From NCBI RefSeq assembly GCF_000238775.2, contig NZ_AFEJ02000001.1, positions 2,418,001 to 2,482,000 of the forward strand: DNA of 64,000 nucleotides. Direction: 5' to 3'. Positions within the stretch are counted from its first letter, which is position 1; each line of letters starts with the position of its first letter. A model generated the notes under the pieces. The model had not been told where the DNA came from and ran no database searches. It was given only the letters and a program-made list of their open reading frames with translations. The translations under genes and the position numbers were made by a program. This stretch comes from Acaryochloris sp. CCMEE 5410. GTDB taxonomy: Bacteria > Cyanobacteriota > Cyanobacteriia > Thermosynechococcales > Thermosynechococcaceae. Below are positions 45,968-55,205 of this stretch, piece by piece.

Positions 45968-46183
45968 TTAGGATTGACCACTCAGCAGCTCTTGCACCAC
46001 TTTGGGAAGATCCAGAACCGCTTGCAAAACCTGATCGGGCCCAATCCCCACAACTACCTGCAAGCCCAAAACAATCAGCGCCAGCAAGAAGGCTGTTTTG
46101 AGGGTAGTTTTAACCACACGTAACAGCCAGGTAAAGACCAACCAAGAAACAAGAATAGCCGCAATCAGAAGAATAGGATTCAC
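45968..46183 (-). CDS. Small membrane protein of unknown function
   Basis: The 71-residue protein starts MNPILLIAAILVSWLVFTWL. A membrane segment spans about 3-21, a basic loop LRVVKTTLKTA follows, and a second hydrophobic stretch (about 31-48, FLLALIVLGLQVVVGIG) precedes an amphipathic tail LQAVLDLPKVVQELLSG. It looks like a conserved cyanobacterial small membrane protein, but I cannot name the family. It lies upstream of htpX in the same direction and could be co-regulated with it. Confidence 0.65.
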   Translation of the reverse strand: MNPILLIAAILVSWLVFTWLLRVVKTTLKTAFLLALIVLGLQVVVGIGPDQVLQAVLDLPKVVQELLSGQS

Positions 46184-46631
46184 GATATTAAGATAGGTGA
46201 TGAGACGTATAAAGGTCGGTTCATGGTGGTGGGGAAAAGTAGATACAGCCGCGTTCGATCAACGGGCACTCAGGCAGGATGACCTGATTCTAACAAGTGC
46301 CAATCCCAATTCTCTGATGAAGATAAATAAGGGTGAAGGTATATTAAATATGGAGGTTATCGCACTATCAACTCTGAAGACTTCGTTAAGAGATCTACTG
46401 TTTAATGAATAGTGTCGCTAACTTGTAAGGCAAGATACCTCCTAACTGCGTCTACGGCCCTACTGCTGACCTGAAAACGGATTTAAATCAGCACAAGGGC
46501 TTCTTTTTTGAGAGTGTCATCGCAGTACGCCTGCTGCTCATCCAATTCAATCTTTCAGCCAACTCTTTCTGTCTTGCGCCCTCCCACTTCGATTTGGCAA
46601 GATCAGCCTACTGGAGCATAAGTGAGGTGGC
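46184..46631. other. Intergenic region before the PhnE-type permease
   Basis: These 448 bases show no convincing gene. A 71-residue frame at 46197-46412 has no recognisable similarity. A weak GCTGA/TCAGC inverted repeat occurs near 46465-46495, followed by a T-rich stretch at 46502-46509. Confidence 0.4.
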
Positions 46632-48323
46632 ATGACCTCAAAATCTATCCCCCTCAGGCAGCTATGGCTGCCTAGCACTTGTTTATTGCTCATGGTTGGG
46701 GGTGGGGTTGCTATCTTGACCAGCCCCCTCTGGAATCTGAATGGTTGGCCCCAGTTTCTAGAGTTTTGGCAAGCTAGTCTCCATCCTGATTTCACCGCTC
46801 CATTGATGGCAACGGCCTGGCAAGGGCTGCTAACGACCTTGGCCTATGCCATTTGCGGCACAGTGTTCAGTGTCTGTCTCGGCTTTGTAGGCAGTGTCTT
46901 TATCTCAGACGTGGGGAGACAGGTTTTAGGCATTGCCCCATATTTCAGCCAGGGCTTAAAAAGCCTACTGGTCGTGCCTCGTGCTATTCACGAAATGCTC
47001 TGGGGACTTTTGCTGATCAATCTATGGGGACTCGATCCCCTCGTTGCGATCGCAGCCATTACCATTCCCTTTAGCGCGATTGTGGCGAAAGTCTTTAGCG
47101 ATATTCTCGATGATACGCCCCATCAGGCGTTGGAGGCGATACGACAGGGTGGCGGACGGCCCTTGAATGCCTTCTTATACGGACTCTTACCCTCTGCCAG
47201 CACCAATTTACTGTCCTATAGTTTCTATCGTTTTGAATGCTCCCTACGATCCGCCGCCACCCTTGGCATTATTGGGGTTGGAGGGCTAGGTCATGAAATC
47301 TTTTTGAGTTTGCAGTCCCTGCAATACCAGCAAGTATGGACCTTTATCTATGCCTTAATGATCCTGAATGGCGTGATTGATTGGAGTAGTGCCCGGTGTC
47401 GCCATCGATTGGGCTGCCAAACTCGCATTAGTTTGCACCTAAAAAATGCTCCGATTCAACAGGTGCATTCCCGACGTCCCGAGCCTGAACGCTCATTCTC
47501 TAATAATCTGCTCTACTGCATACTGGTGGTCGTTAGTCTCGTTGGGGCATTGGCTTGGAGTTGGCTTTATATCGGCCCCGATCTGTCTATCTTGGTAGCC
47601 CCCCAAACTTGGCACAATAGCCAGCAGATATTCGTTGGACTATGGCCGTTACAACCTAGCCCGTCTCTATTGGCAACCTGCGATGCCTCGCTCCAAACCC
47701 TAGGCATGGCTTTCATGGCTATTCTAGGCGCAGGCTTTGGGGGCATGGTGTTCTCGTTTGGGACGGCTGCCAATTTTTTTCTCCCCGGCGGACTTTTTCT
47801 CCCCCAACCCGCGAGTCTATGGCGTCAAGGGGTAGGTCGGCTGCTCGTCGGCGCGGCACGGCTGTTTTTGTTGATCTGCCGCTCTGTCCCCGCGCCCATT
47901 TGGGCTTTGGTGATGTTGTTTATCGTCTTTCCGGGAGTGCTACCGGGTGCGATCGCACTAGGCATCCATAACCTCGGCATTCTGGGGCGTCTGATGGCCG
48001 AAGTCAATGAAAACTTAGATCAAAAGCCCTTGGCCGCTCTGCAAGCTCAAGGGGCCTCTAGCCCATTTGTTTTTCTTTATGGCGTTTTACCCATGACATT
48101 GCCCCGGTTTTTAGCATATTCTTGCTATCGCTGGGAGGTGGGCATGCGGGAAACGGTGATTGTGGGTCTCGTGGGGGCTGGAGGACTAGGACGTTTACTC
48201 AGTGAGCAGCTCAGCAGTTTCGATAGTTCAGGAGTGGTGTGGACGTTGGGTTGTTTTATCCTCCTCAGCTTGGGGGTTGACTGGCTCAGCCAATATCTCC
48301 GCCAACAATTGCAGTCGCTCTAG
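46632..48323 (+). CDS. Fused double PhnE-type ABC permease
   Basis: The 563-residue protein contains two copies of the PhnE/PtxC-type permease domain. Each has the loop and ending of the family: EAIRQGGGRPLNAFLYGLLP and LGIIGVGGLGHEIFLSLQS in the first (about 170-250), and LAALQAQGASSPFVFLYGVL and VIVGLVGAGGLGRLLSEQLS in the second (about 460-540). The two halves are joined by a hydrophilic linker around 265-295. Such permeases import phosphonate, phosphite or phosphate analogues with PhnC (ATPase) and PhnD (binding protein). Neither partner is in the window, so this copy is isolated or its partners lie elsewhere. A terminator follows at 48452. Confidence 0.88.
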   Translation: MTSKSIPLRQLWLPSTCLLLMVGGGVAILTSPLWNLNGWPQFLEFWQASLHPDFTAPLMATAWQGLLTTLAYAICGTVFSVCLGFVGSVFISDVGRQVLGIAPYFSQGLKSLLVVPRAIHEMLWGLLLINLWGLDPLVAIAAITIPFSAIVAKVFSDILDDTPHQALEAIRQGGGRPLNAFLYGLLPSASTNLLSYSFYRFECSLRSAATLGIIGVGGLGHEIFLSLQSLQYQQVWTFIYALMILNGVIDWSSARCRHRLGCQTRISLHLKNAPIQQVHSRRPEPERSFSNNLLYCILVVVSLVGALAWSWLYIGPDLSILVAPQTWHNSQQIFVGLWPLQPSPSLLATCDASLQTLGMAFMAILGAGFGGMVFSFGTAANFFLPGGLFLPQPASLWRQGVGRLLVGAARLFLLICRSVPAPIWALVMLFIVFPGVLPGAIALGIHNLGILGRLMAEVNENLDQKPLAALQAQGASSPFVFLYGVLPMTLPRFLAYSCYRWEVGMRETVIVGLVGAGGLGRLLSEQLSSFDSSGVVWTLGCFILLSLGVDWLSQYLRQQLQSL

Positions 48324-48451
48324 CATACTGCTTCAAGCCCAAGGTTAAGCAGGCTTTATGTCCCTGACTTCACAACATCTTCACCCCATTACGCTTTAAT
48401 GAAACTAACTTAGATAAGCGCAAATTGCGTCTTGTACCACTCCTTACACCA

Positions 48452-48476
48452 ATAGCCCCGCTGGGGTTATTTTTTT
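48452..48476 (+). terminator. Intrinsic terminator after the PhnE-type gene
   Basis: ATAGCCCC and GGGGTTAT form an 8-bp stem (one G-T pair) around GCT, followed by seven T. This is a classical rho-independent terminator about 130 bases after the permease stop codon. Confidence 0.8.
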
Positions 48477-48593
48477 GCCTGAAATTATTGAGCATACTGG
48501 CAAAACCCCCAATGAAGAAAAGGGGGCAGTATTTAATCCTTTGAAATTAAATTTCCCACAAAGCCTTGAATTTTGAGGATGACATGCTAGGGT

Positions 48594-48652
48594 TGTATTT
48601 CTTCTCTAGCAAAATATTCTGTTTTCTCCTGAATATCGGGAGAAATTTTTTT
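48594..48652 (+). ncRNA. Candidate short transcript or leader ending in an intrinsic terminator
   Basis: TTTCTCC and GGAGAAA (48623-48645) form a 7-bp stem with a 9-base loop followed by seven T. No protein gene lies between this and the previous terminator at 48452-48476. A promoter-like TTGAAT/TAGGGT pair with 16-base spacing begins at 48566. The RNA may be a short sRNA or an attenuator for the PhyH-like gene at 48706. This is an inference from sequence. Confidence 0.35.
48623..48652 (+). terminator. Stand-alone intrinsic terminator before the PhyH-like gene
   Basis: The hairpin TTTCTCC/GGAGAAA with loop TGAATATCG is followed by TTTTTTT. It lies 54 bases before the start of the PhyH-like gene on the same strand. 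Confidence 0.7.
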
Positions 48653-48705
48653 GTGAACCCCTTTGGCATCCTGTTTCTTAATTATTCAAGGTCTCTTTCC
48701 TATCT

Positions 48706-49662
48706 ATGGTTGCCACTGCTTTGAGGCAAGTCGTTCGACCTAGGGGCTATCGGCGGTTCCTCAATAAATTATTTTGCTATGTGTCCCGATCTTTAACCTG
48801 TTTGCTCTATAACCCTAAGTTATTTTTGATGCGCAAACTGGCTCGCATCGAATTCATGCGACAGGTATGGGGAACCCTGACAGCCTGTACGATTTGTCCA
48901 AAGACATTGAACGAATCGGCACCGTTGCCAACATCCTTGGTGACGCCCCCAAATCCCAAAACCATCTCAGCCGTCTTACGTCAACAAGGCATCTATGCGG
49001 GGTTGCAGTTATCAGATGTCGTTGTGGCTGAATTAGTGGACTTTGCCCATCAAACCCCCTTTGCCGTCGATCGGAATCCCAATATTCGCTGCCTATTTAA
49101 GGATCGAGCCACCCTTGAAGCTTCCTTGGGATATTCGTTTCAACTCGGCAGTGTGAATACCCAAGGATGTGCCGCCGTTCAGGCTCTTATTTATGATCCA
49201 GGACTGGTTGAGATCGCAACAGAATACTTAGGGGCAAAACCCACAGCCATTGGCAGTGAATTGTTATGGAGTTTTCCGGGAGAATCCACTTGGAAGCAGC
49301 AAATTAAAGGGGCCCAAGTCTTTCACTACGATATTGATGACTATCGCTCGCTTAAATTCTTTTTCTATCTAACAGATGTGGATGAGAGAAACGGTCCCCA
49401 TGTTTGTATTCAGAAAACCCATTGGGGCAAAAAGCTAGGACATCAATTGATGGGTCAACGGTGTGCCAGTCTGAAGGATCACACCCTGGTAGAGACCTAT
49501 GGAGCTGAGCAGGTATTAACCGTCTGCGGACAGGCAGGATTGGGGATTGTAGAAGATACCTTTTGCTTCCATAAAGGAAACCGCCCCGTCTCACGTCCTC
49601 GATTAATGCTGCAAATCCAATATGCTCTGAACGATTATGGCGATATTCGAGCCTATGCTTAG
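48706..49662 (+). CDS. Phytanoyl-CoA dioxygenase (PhyH)-like Fe(II)/2-oxoglutarate oxygenase
   Basis: The 318-residue protein carries the two-His-one-Asp facial triad of PhyH-type oxygenases: the HxD in VFHYDIDDYRSLKFFFYLTD (about residue 206) and the distal His in EDTFCFHKGNRPVSRPRLML, with Arg for 2-oxoglutarate. The N-terminal 80 residues are a basic leader of unclear role, so the true start may be later. Substrates of this family in bacteria range from lipids to halogenated and signalling compounds, and none is suggested here. The gene converges on the TerB-domain gene with 13 bases between stop codons. A stand-alone terminator lies just upstream. Confidence 0.8.
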   Translation: MVATALRQVVRPRGYRRFLNKLFCYVSRSLTCLLYNPKLFLMRKLARIEFMRQVWGTLTACTICPKTLNESAPLPTSLVTPPNPKTISAVLRQQGIYAGLQLSDVVVAELVDFAHQTPFAVDRNPNIRCLFKDRATLEASLGYSFQLGSVNTQGCAAVQALIYDPGLVEIATEYLGAKPTAIGSELLWSFPGESTWKQQIKGAQVFHYDIDDYRSLKFFFYLTDVDERNGPHVCIQKTHWGKKLGHQLMGQRCASLKDHTLVETYGAEQVLTVCGQAGLGIVEDTFCFHKGNRPVSRPRLMLQIQYALNDYGDIRAYA

Positions 49663-49675
49663 GCCAAGACTGTCC

Positions 49676-52030
49676 CTAGTCAGAACTTAAGAGCATTTGC
49701 AGAATATCCACATCAATGACAATGGGATCTTCTCCCTCTGTTAGCGGATCATCACATTGCTCAAAAGCGACTTCGTTGATAATTTCCAAAGCTCCATCTA
49801 GCATCAGGCCGAGCCGATCGACCAGGGGTTCCAGATCTTGTCGCTCCCATTCAGATTTTTGACTGAGATGCTGTAGTAATTGAGAGTGTTGCTGATCTAG
49901 CCCGGCAATGCCTGGAATACCGTCTGGTTCAACGGCCTCTTCAGGCAGATCATCCTCAATAAACACATCTGCTAGCAAGGCAGAAACCGTAGCAGACTCC
50001 GTCACTTTGGCATCAATTAAAGCCCGATCTAATTGCAGTGTCTCCGTCTGACTGGCATCAGCATTGGACGTTGACGAGGTTACCGTCGCGGGCAGAGTCT
50101 CTACCGTCATTTCATGAATATGACTGTAGACCGCCTGAGACTCTAGCCCTAATAAGGGATAAAGCTTGCTGAGAATAGAAATTTCTGATGGGTTAATCTC
50201 ACCATCAACCGCCGCTAAATGGATGAGAAACTTTGCGATCGCAAGCTTGCGTTCCGCAGACAAGGGCTGCAACTTAACTTTCAGCCCTCGCAGCGAGAGC
50301 TTATCGACTAGTAAACCCTGCAAATGCGCATGCAACCTAGCCCGTTCACCATTCTGCAAATGGGGCGTTGAAGCTAAATAGTTCTGCAAGCGCTGGAACT
50401 CAGGCACCGTCACTGCTCCATCTGCCACCACCACCATTACGGCTAGGTGTAATAACAGCGTCGCCAATTTAAATTTGTCGGACGGCTCAGAGCGGAATGT
50501 TTCTGGAAGCCGGAAAAACACATAGGGTTGATTTGAGGCAGGAGGTTTGCCGCCTAACTGAACATCCGGCTCAATCCCAATCCCTAAACGAGTCAAGTAA
50601 TCCGATAAAACCGTTGCCTCTAATTTCGTCAGCTTATCTGGAGGGGGATCCTGCCACTGCTGTAATAGGTCTTGTCCCCACACAACCGCGATATCTCTTT
50701 CAGAAAGGCTGTTTTCCACCCAGGCTCGAAATGCCTTCACTTGCGGGGAGGCACACTCTACCATCAGTTCCGGTGGCAACAATAAAAGGGCACTATAGCT
50801 GCCTTGCCCCTCTGGATTACGCCCTAGCCAGCGGCTATAAGGGTCAAGGGTTTGCATTCCTGCCTCTACTAAATGCAGGAGCCGCTCTAAGATCGCCTCT
50901 GAATTTGCAATTTTAGGCCGTTCGGGAATGTCCAGCTTAATGTTGCCCCCAAAAGACACACTCGTCGGTTGATAGATGACTGTATCGTTAGGGAGCGTTT
51001 GGTCTGGATCGGGGTCTAGCAATAGCCCATCACCAAAATTCTGGTGATACTCATACTTAAACCAAGACCGCCACTCTGAAAAACAGCGAGAAGCAGGTGT
51101 TCGCAACTTACCAGGAAAGGCATGCATCACCCAGGACAACGCCCAGTCTGCAGGGAGTGGGGTTTGCGTCGCTGCTAATGTTCCTAGGCCAACCTCTAAA
51201 CTCAGAGGCATCTCTACGGATTCAAAGGTCCAGGGTGGTGGCAAAGCTGTGATTTGGTTAGGAAGTAGGAAACGGCAAATGTCTAAAAATTGGCGAGTTT
51301 CTTCGCCAAAGGTCTCTTGATCACCATACAAATTTTGGAGGCGCTCCACCTCGATCATGATGGTGCATAATTCTGTCAGGATAGGTCGTTTAGCCCGTCG
51401 AAAATCCCTGAGAACCCGGCGCTCTAGACCATAGAAGAATAAATACACATACCCTAAGGGAATCTGGGGATCACATCGCCCATCCGCCAACCACTCCAAA
51501 TAGGCCGCTCGGCTAGCCGAGGGAATTTCGCTATAGGACGGCCATTCGCTAATCCAATTGCCATTGCGATCAGGCTTCGCTTCATCAAGCTTCAGTTGCG
51601 GTCGAATTAAAGCTGGTTCAGTGCTGACATGGGTGCTAATCCCTTTGAGGTTATCCCCCACATAAACCAAACCCGGTAAGCAGTAGCTACCCACGAGTAC
51701 TGTTTTATCTACCGATATCCAGGTCGCTCGTGATGGCGTAGGTGGCTGACTCTTAGGTGTTGAAACTTGCCGAACAGGGGGCGCAGGTTCTGGTAGTACT
51801 GCTGTCTGCAGTGCAGACTGCTGAAGTTGCTGAACTGGCTCAACTGTTAGACTGAGTGGCGATTGCTGAACTGGCTCAACCGTTGGACTTAAAGGCGGTT
51901 CAGCAACGCTCTCGTGAACAATGGATGGTGCTTCTTCTTTGGCCGTCGTTGCAGGCTCAGAAGAGGAAGCAGGACTCGATCGAGGTCGCTTTGGCTCTAA
52001 TACTCGCTTTAACCAGTGAACAATCCCCAT
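49676..52030 (-). CDS. Large TerB-domain protein (TerB-N / TerB / TerB-C type)
   Basis: The 784-residue protein has a Pro/Ser/Thr-rich N-terminal linker (about 15-110) with two copies of LxxTVEPVQQ. A TerB-N domain follows (about 115-330: GLVYVGDNLKG, then SRAAYLEWLADGRCDPQIPL with YVYLFFYGLERRVL). A TerB domain lies at about 510-640 (LLLHLAVMVVVADGAVTVPE and KFLIHLAAVDGEINPSEISI, two DGxxxxxE metal-binding loops). The C-terminal region, from about 660, is acidic and TerB-C-like. TerB-type proteins are linked to membrane-associated stress and tellurite responses, often with Ter genes, but no such gene is here. The function is unknown. The start has no strong ribosome site. Confidence 0.82.
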   Translation of the reverse strand: MGIVHWLKRVLEPKRPRSSPASSSEPATTAKEEAPSIVHESVAEPPLSPTVEPVQQSPLSLTVEPVQQLQQSALQTAVLPEPAPPVRQVSTPKSQPPTPSRATWISVDKTVLVGSYCLPGLVYVGDNLKGISTHVSTEPALIRPQLKLDEAKPDRNGNWISEWPSYSEIPSASRAAYLEWLADGRCDPQIPLGYVYLFFYGLERRVLRDFRRAKRPILTELCTIMIEVERLQNLYGDQETFGEETRQFLDICRFLLPNQITALPPPWTFESVEMPLSLEVGLGTLAATQTPLPADWALSWVMHAFPGKLRTPASRCFSEWRSWFKYEYHQNFGDGLLLDPDPDQTLPNDTVIYQPTSVSFGGNIKLDIPERPKIANSEAILERLLHLVEAGMQTLDPYSRWLGRNPEGQGSYSALLLLPPELMVECASPQVKAFRAWVENSLSERDIAVVWGQDLLQQWQDPPPDKLTKLEATVLSDYLTRLGIGIEPDVQLGGKPPASNQPYVFFRLPETFRSEPSDKFKLATLLLHLAVMVVVADGAVTVPEFQRLQNYLASTPHLQNGERARLHAHLQGLLVDKLSLRGLKVKLQPLSAERKLAIAKFLIHLAAVDGEINPSEISILSKLYPLLGLESQAVYSHIHEMTVETLPATVTSSTSNADASQTETLQLDRALIDAKVTESATVSALLADVFIEDDLPEEAVEPDGIPGIAGLDQQHSQLLQHLSQKSEWERQDLEPLVDRLGLMLDGALEIINEVAFEQCDDPLTEGEDPIVIDVDILQMLLSSD

Positions 52031-52189
52031 AGTGATCGCGTGTAAATTTCTGCTGGGGCTGATTCCAGCTCCGCTCTAATTTAGCGCCTTCAAGTATAAA
52101 CTGCCTATGTCAGCCACAGAACTAAACCATCCTGGGTATACTGCGGATAAAACATATACCGGATCCAGCAATCGGTAAGGAACACTATT

Positions 52190-52630
52190 TTGGCTTGGCT
52201 ATGGTTAGGACTAGGATTAGCGTTTTGTGTATTTGAGGTTATTACACCAACCGCTTTTGTGGAACTGATGATGGGCATCAGTGCCTTTGCTGTCGCAGTT
52301 ATTTCTTTGGTAGTACCTCAGTTCTATCTTCAGGCTCTAATTTGGTTGATCTTGTCAGTCTTTTTGATTGCATTAGTTCGCCGATTTGTGCCCAAAAGAA
52401 CCGCCAGAATTTTACAAGCTGAGGTGGAAGCGGAGACGCTCACTCAAATTCCAGCAGGCCAAACGGGTCGAGTGATCTATGAAGGCAGTTCTTGGCGAGC
52501 TCGCTGTGAAGATGAAAATTTGACCATCGAAAGCAAGACAAAAGTGTACGTTGTAGGCCGAAAAGGCACGACCTTGTTCGTCATTCCTACTGAATTTGGG
52601 GAAGGTCTGACCTTTCATCCAAAAGCGTGA
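52190..52630 (+). CDS. NfeD-family membrane protein
   Basis: From TTG 52190 (AAGGA ribosome site, 7 bases upstream) the protein has 146 residues. Membrane segments lie at about 2-22, 25-45 and 48-66 (AWLWLGLGLAFCVFEVITPT, LMMGISAFAVAVISLVVPQF, LQALIWLILSVFLIALVRRF). They are followed by the C-terminal NfeD OB-fold (GQTGRVIYEGSSWRARCEDE, VYVVGRKGTTLFVIP). NfeD proteins scaffold SPFH proteins in membrane microdomains. The SPFH gene follows after 34 bases on the same strand, as expected. Confidence 0.92.
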   Translation: MAWLWLGLGLAFCVFEVITPTAFVELMMGISAFAVAVISLVVPQFYLQALIWLILSVFLIALVRRFVPKRTARILQAEVEAETLTQIPAGQTGRVIYEGSSWRARCEDENLTIESKTKVYVVGRKGTTLFVIPTEFGEGLTFHPKA

Positions 52631-52664
52631 AACATCTGAAACTTAGTTACTGGGAGCAAGCACT

Positions 52665-53618
52665 GTGTGGCAAGTTATTATCGTTATTCTGACCGCTATA
52701 GGTGGAGCTGGTGCGGCTAGTTCTGTGCGCATTGTTAATCAAGGGAATGCTGCTCTAGTAGAGAACTTAGGAAGCTATAAAAAACGTTTAGATCCAGGAT
52801 TAAATTTTATTTTTCCTGTGATCGACCAAATCGTCTATAAAGACACATTAAGACTAAAAGTACTAGATATTGACCCTCAATCTTGTATTACTTGTGATAA
52901 TGTCGCTATTACGGTCGATGCTGTGGTTTATTGGCAAATTATCGATATGGAGAAAGCCTATTACAAGGTTGAGAATCTCTCATCTGCCATGGTCAATCTG
53001 GTCCAAACTCAAATTCGAGCCGAGATGGGTAAGCTCGAACTGGATGAAACCTTTACAGCACGCACCCAAATCAGCGAAATCCTCCTGCAAGAACTAGATA
53101 GTGCCACCGATCCTTGGGGAGTGAAAGTCACACGGGTTGAGCTACGGGATATCACCCCTTCTCAAGCAGTTCAAGATTCCATGGAATTGCAAATGGCTGC
53201 CGAGCGGAAGAAAAGAGCTGCGATTCTCACCTCTGAAGGTGAAAGAGAAGCAGCTGTTAACTCCGCTCGTGGTTCTGCCGAAGCTCAAGTCTTAGCAGCT
53301 GAAGCCCGCAAAAAATCTGCCATTCTAGAAGCAGAAGCAGAGCAGCAGTCTATCGTTCTCAGAGCCCAAGGTGATCGTCAGGATCGCGTATTGCGAGCCC
53401 ATGCCACTTCAGAAGCATTGCAGATTGTCACTCAAGCCCTGAAGCAAGACCCTAAAGCTGAACAGGCTCTACAGTTTCTGTTAGCTCAGAACTATATGGA
53501 TATGGGGGCAACCATCGGAGAAAGTGATAGCAGCAAGGTGATGTTTATGGATCCTCGATCAGTTCCTGCATCTATTGAAGGGATTCGTTCCATCATTGAT
53601 GATTCAGGCCAAGTGTAA
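52665..53618 (+). CDS. SPFH/band 7 (stomatin-like) membrane protein
   Basis: From GTG 52665 the protein has 317 residues. A membrane hairpin or anchor (about 2-20, [20 protein letters not shown]) is followed by the SPFH domain (about 25-185: [20 protein letters not shown], then [20 protein letters not shown] and [20 protein letters not shown]). A long coiled coil rich in Ala, Glu and Lys (about 185-260) follows. It resembles HflK/QmcA-type stomatins that form cage-like membrane microdomains and regulate FtsH or other proteins. It forms an operon with nfeD. Confidence 0.93.
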   Translation: MWQVIIVILTAIGGAGAASSVRIVNQGNAALVENLGSYKKRLDPGLNFIFPVIDQIVYKDTLRLKVLDIDPQSCITCDNVAITVDAVVYWQIIDMEKAYYKVENLSSAMVNLVQTQIRAEMGKLELDETFTARTQISEILLQELDSATDPWGVKVTRVELRDITPSQAVQDSMELQMAAERKKRAAILTSEGEREAAVNSARGSAEAQVLAAEARKKSAILEAEAEQQSIVLRAQGDRQDRVLRAHATSEALQIVTQALKQDPKAEQALQFLLAQNYMDMGATIGESDSSKVMFMDPRSVPASIEGIRSIIDDSGQV

Positions 53619-53690
53619 GGAAGGGTTGGCATTCTAGAGTAGATTGCTTACCCTAGATTGAAGCCAATACACATCTAAACCAAGTACCCT

Positions 53691-53867
53691 ATGAAACTGG
53701 ATCAATTTCTGAAATTTCAAGGGGTAACCCTGACCGGTGGACAAGCTAAACATCTGATCCAATCTGGATTTGTAACGGTCAATGGAGAGCTTGAAGTCCG
53801 CCGTGGACGACAGCTCAATGCGGGTGATATTGTCACCGTCGAAGATGAGTCTTTTGAAGTGGAATAA
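53691..53867 (+). CDS. Small S4-domain RNA-binding protein (YbcJ/RqcP-like)
   Basis: The frame MKLDQFLKFQGVTLTGGQAK...VE has 58 residues and matches the S4-type YbcJ family: residues 19-45 (AKHLIQSGFVTVNGELEVRR) form the S4 RNA-binding turn. It ends DIVTVEDESFEVE. Such small S4 proteins bind rRNA or the ribosome, and RqcP-type members assist ribosome quality control. It was too short for a length cut-off of 60 but is clearly conserved. It follows the SPFH gene by 72 bases. Confidence 0.88.
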   Translation: MKLDQFLKFQGVTLTGGQAKHLIQSGFVTVNGELEVRRGRQLNAGDIVTVEDESFEVE

Positions 53868-53896
53868 GCACCTGACTCTAACCCTTAAACAATTGC

Positions 53897-54094
53897 CTAG
53901 CTCTGGGGCCGCTCTTTTGCCATAACGGACTCAGAAAACTGAGGAGCGAGTGGAATTTGACGGGTTGAAGAATAGTATGTTGTCACATAAAGCGGCATAG
54001 CCAAGGTCAGACATGCGATCGCAGTTCCAGCGATTTTGGAGAGAACATCGGAGCTACGTTCAGGGGGCTCGTCAGCCTGATCATGCAATTCCAT
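53897..54094 (-). CDS. Small single-pass membrane protein of unknown function
   Basis: The 65-residue protein has a polar N-terminus, MELHDQADEPPERSSDVLSK, and one membrane segment (about 22-40: IAGTAIACLTLAMPLYVTTY). A short tail YYSSTRQIPLAPQFSESVMA follows. It might be a conserved cyanobacterial thylakoid or envelope protein, but I cannot name it. It lies between the S4 gene and the GDP-fucose synthase gene and is the only minus-strand gene there, so it is a single transcription unit. Confidence 0.6.
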   Translation of the reverse strand: MELHDQADEPPERSSDVLSKIAGTAIACLTLAMPLYVTTYYSSTRQIPLAPQFSESVMAKERPQS

Positions 54095-54190
54095 AGGAGT
54101 TTTTTAAAAAATAGATGAGAATGTCTAAGCTAGCATTATTAGCCTAGCATTCCCAGCTTAATTCGGTTGTCCGTCAATAACTGTATTTGA

Positions 54191-55147
<957 letters not shown>

Positions 55148-55205
55148 CTGTAAGCACGAGAGTCATGGCAATGAGGCCATCCATGACTCTCGTAAAACCA
55201 TATCC

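Larger units (their letters stand above)
48324..48705. other. Intergenic region with two successive intrinsic terminators
   Basis: These 382 bases have no protein gene. They hold terminator hairpins at 48452-48476 and 48623-48652 and a promoter-like pair between them (TTGAAT at 48566 and TAGGGT at 48588), described separately. Confidence 0.6.

Noticed and set aside
46197-46412. 71-residue frame before the PhnE-type gene
   Set aside because: No similarity, and the coding appearance is weak.
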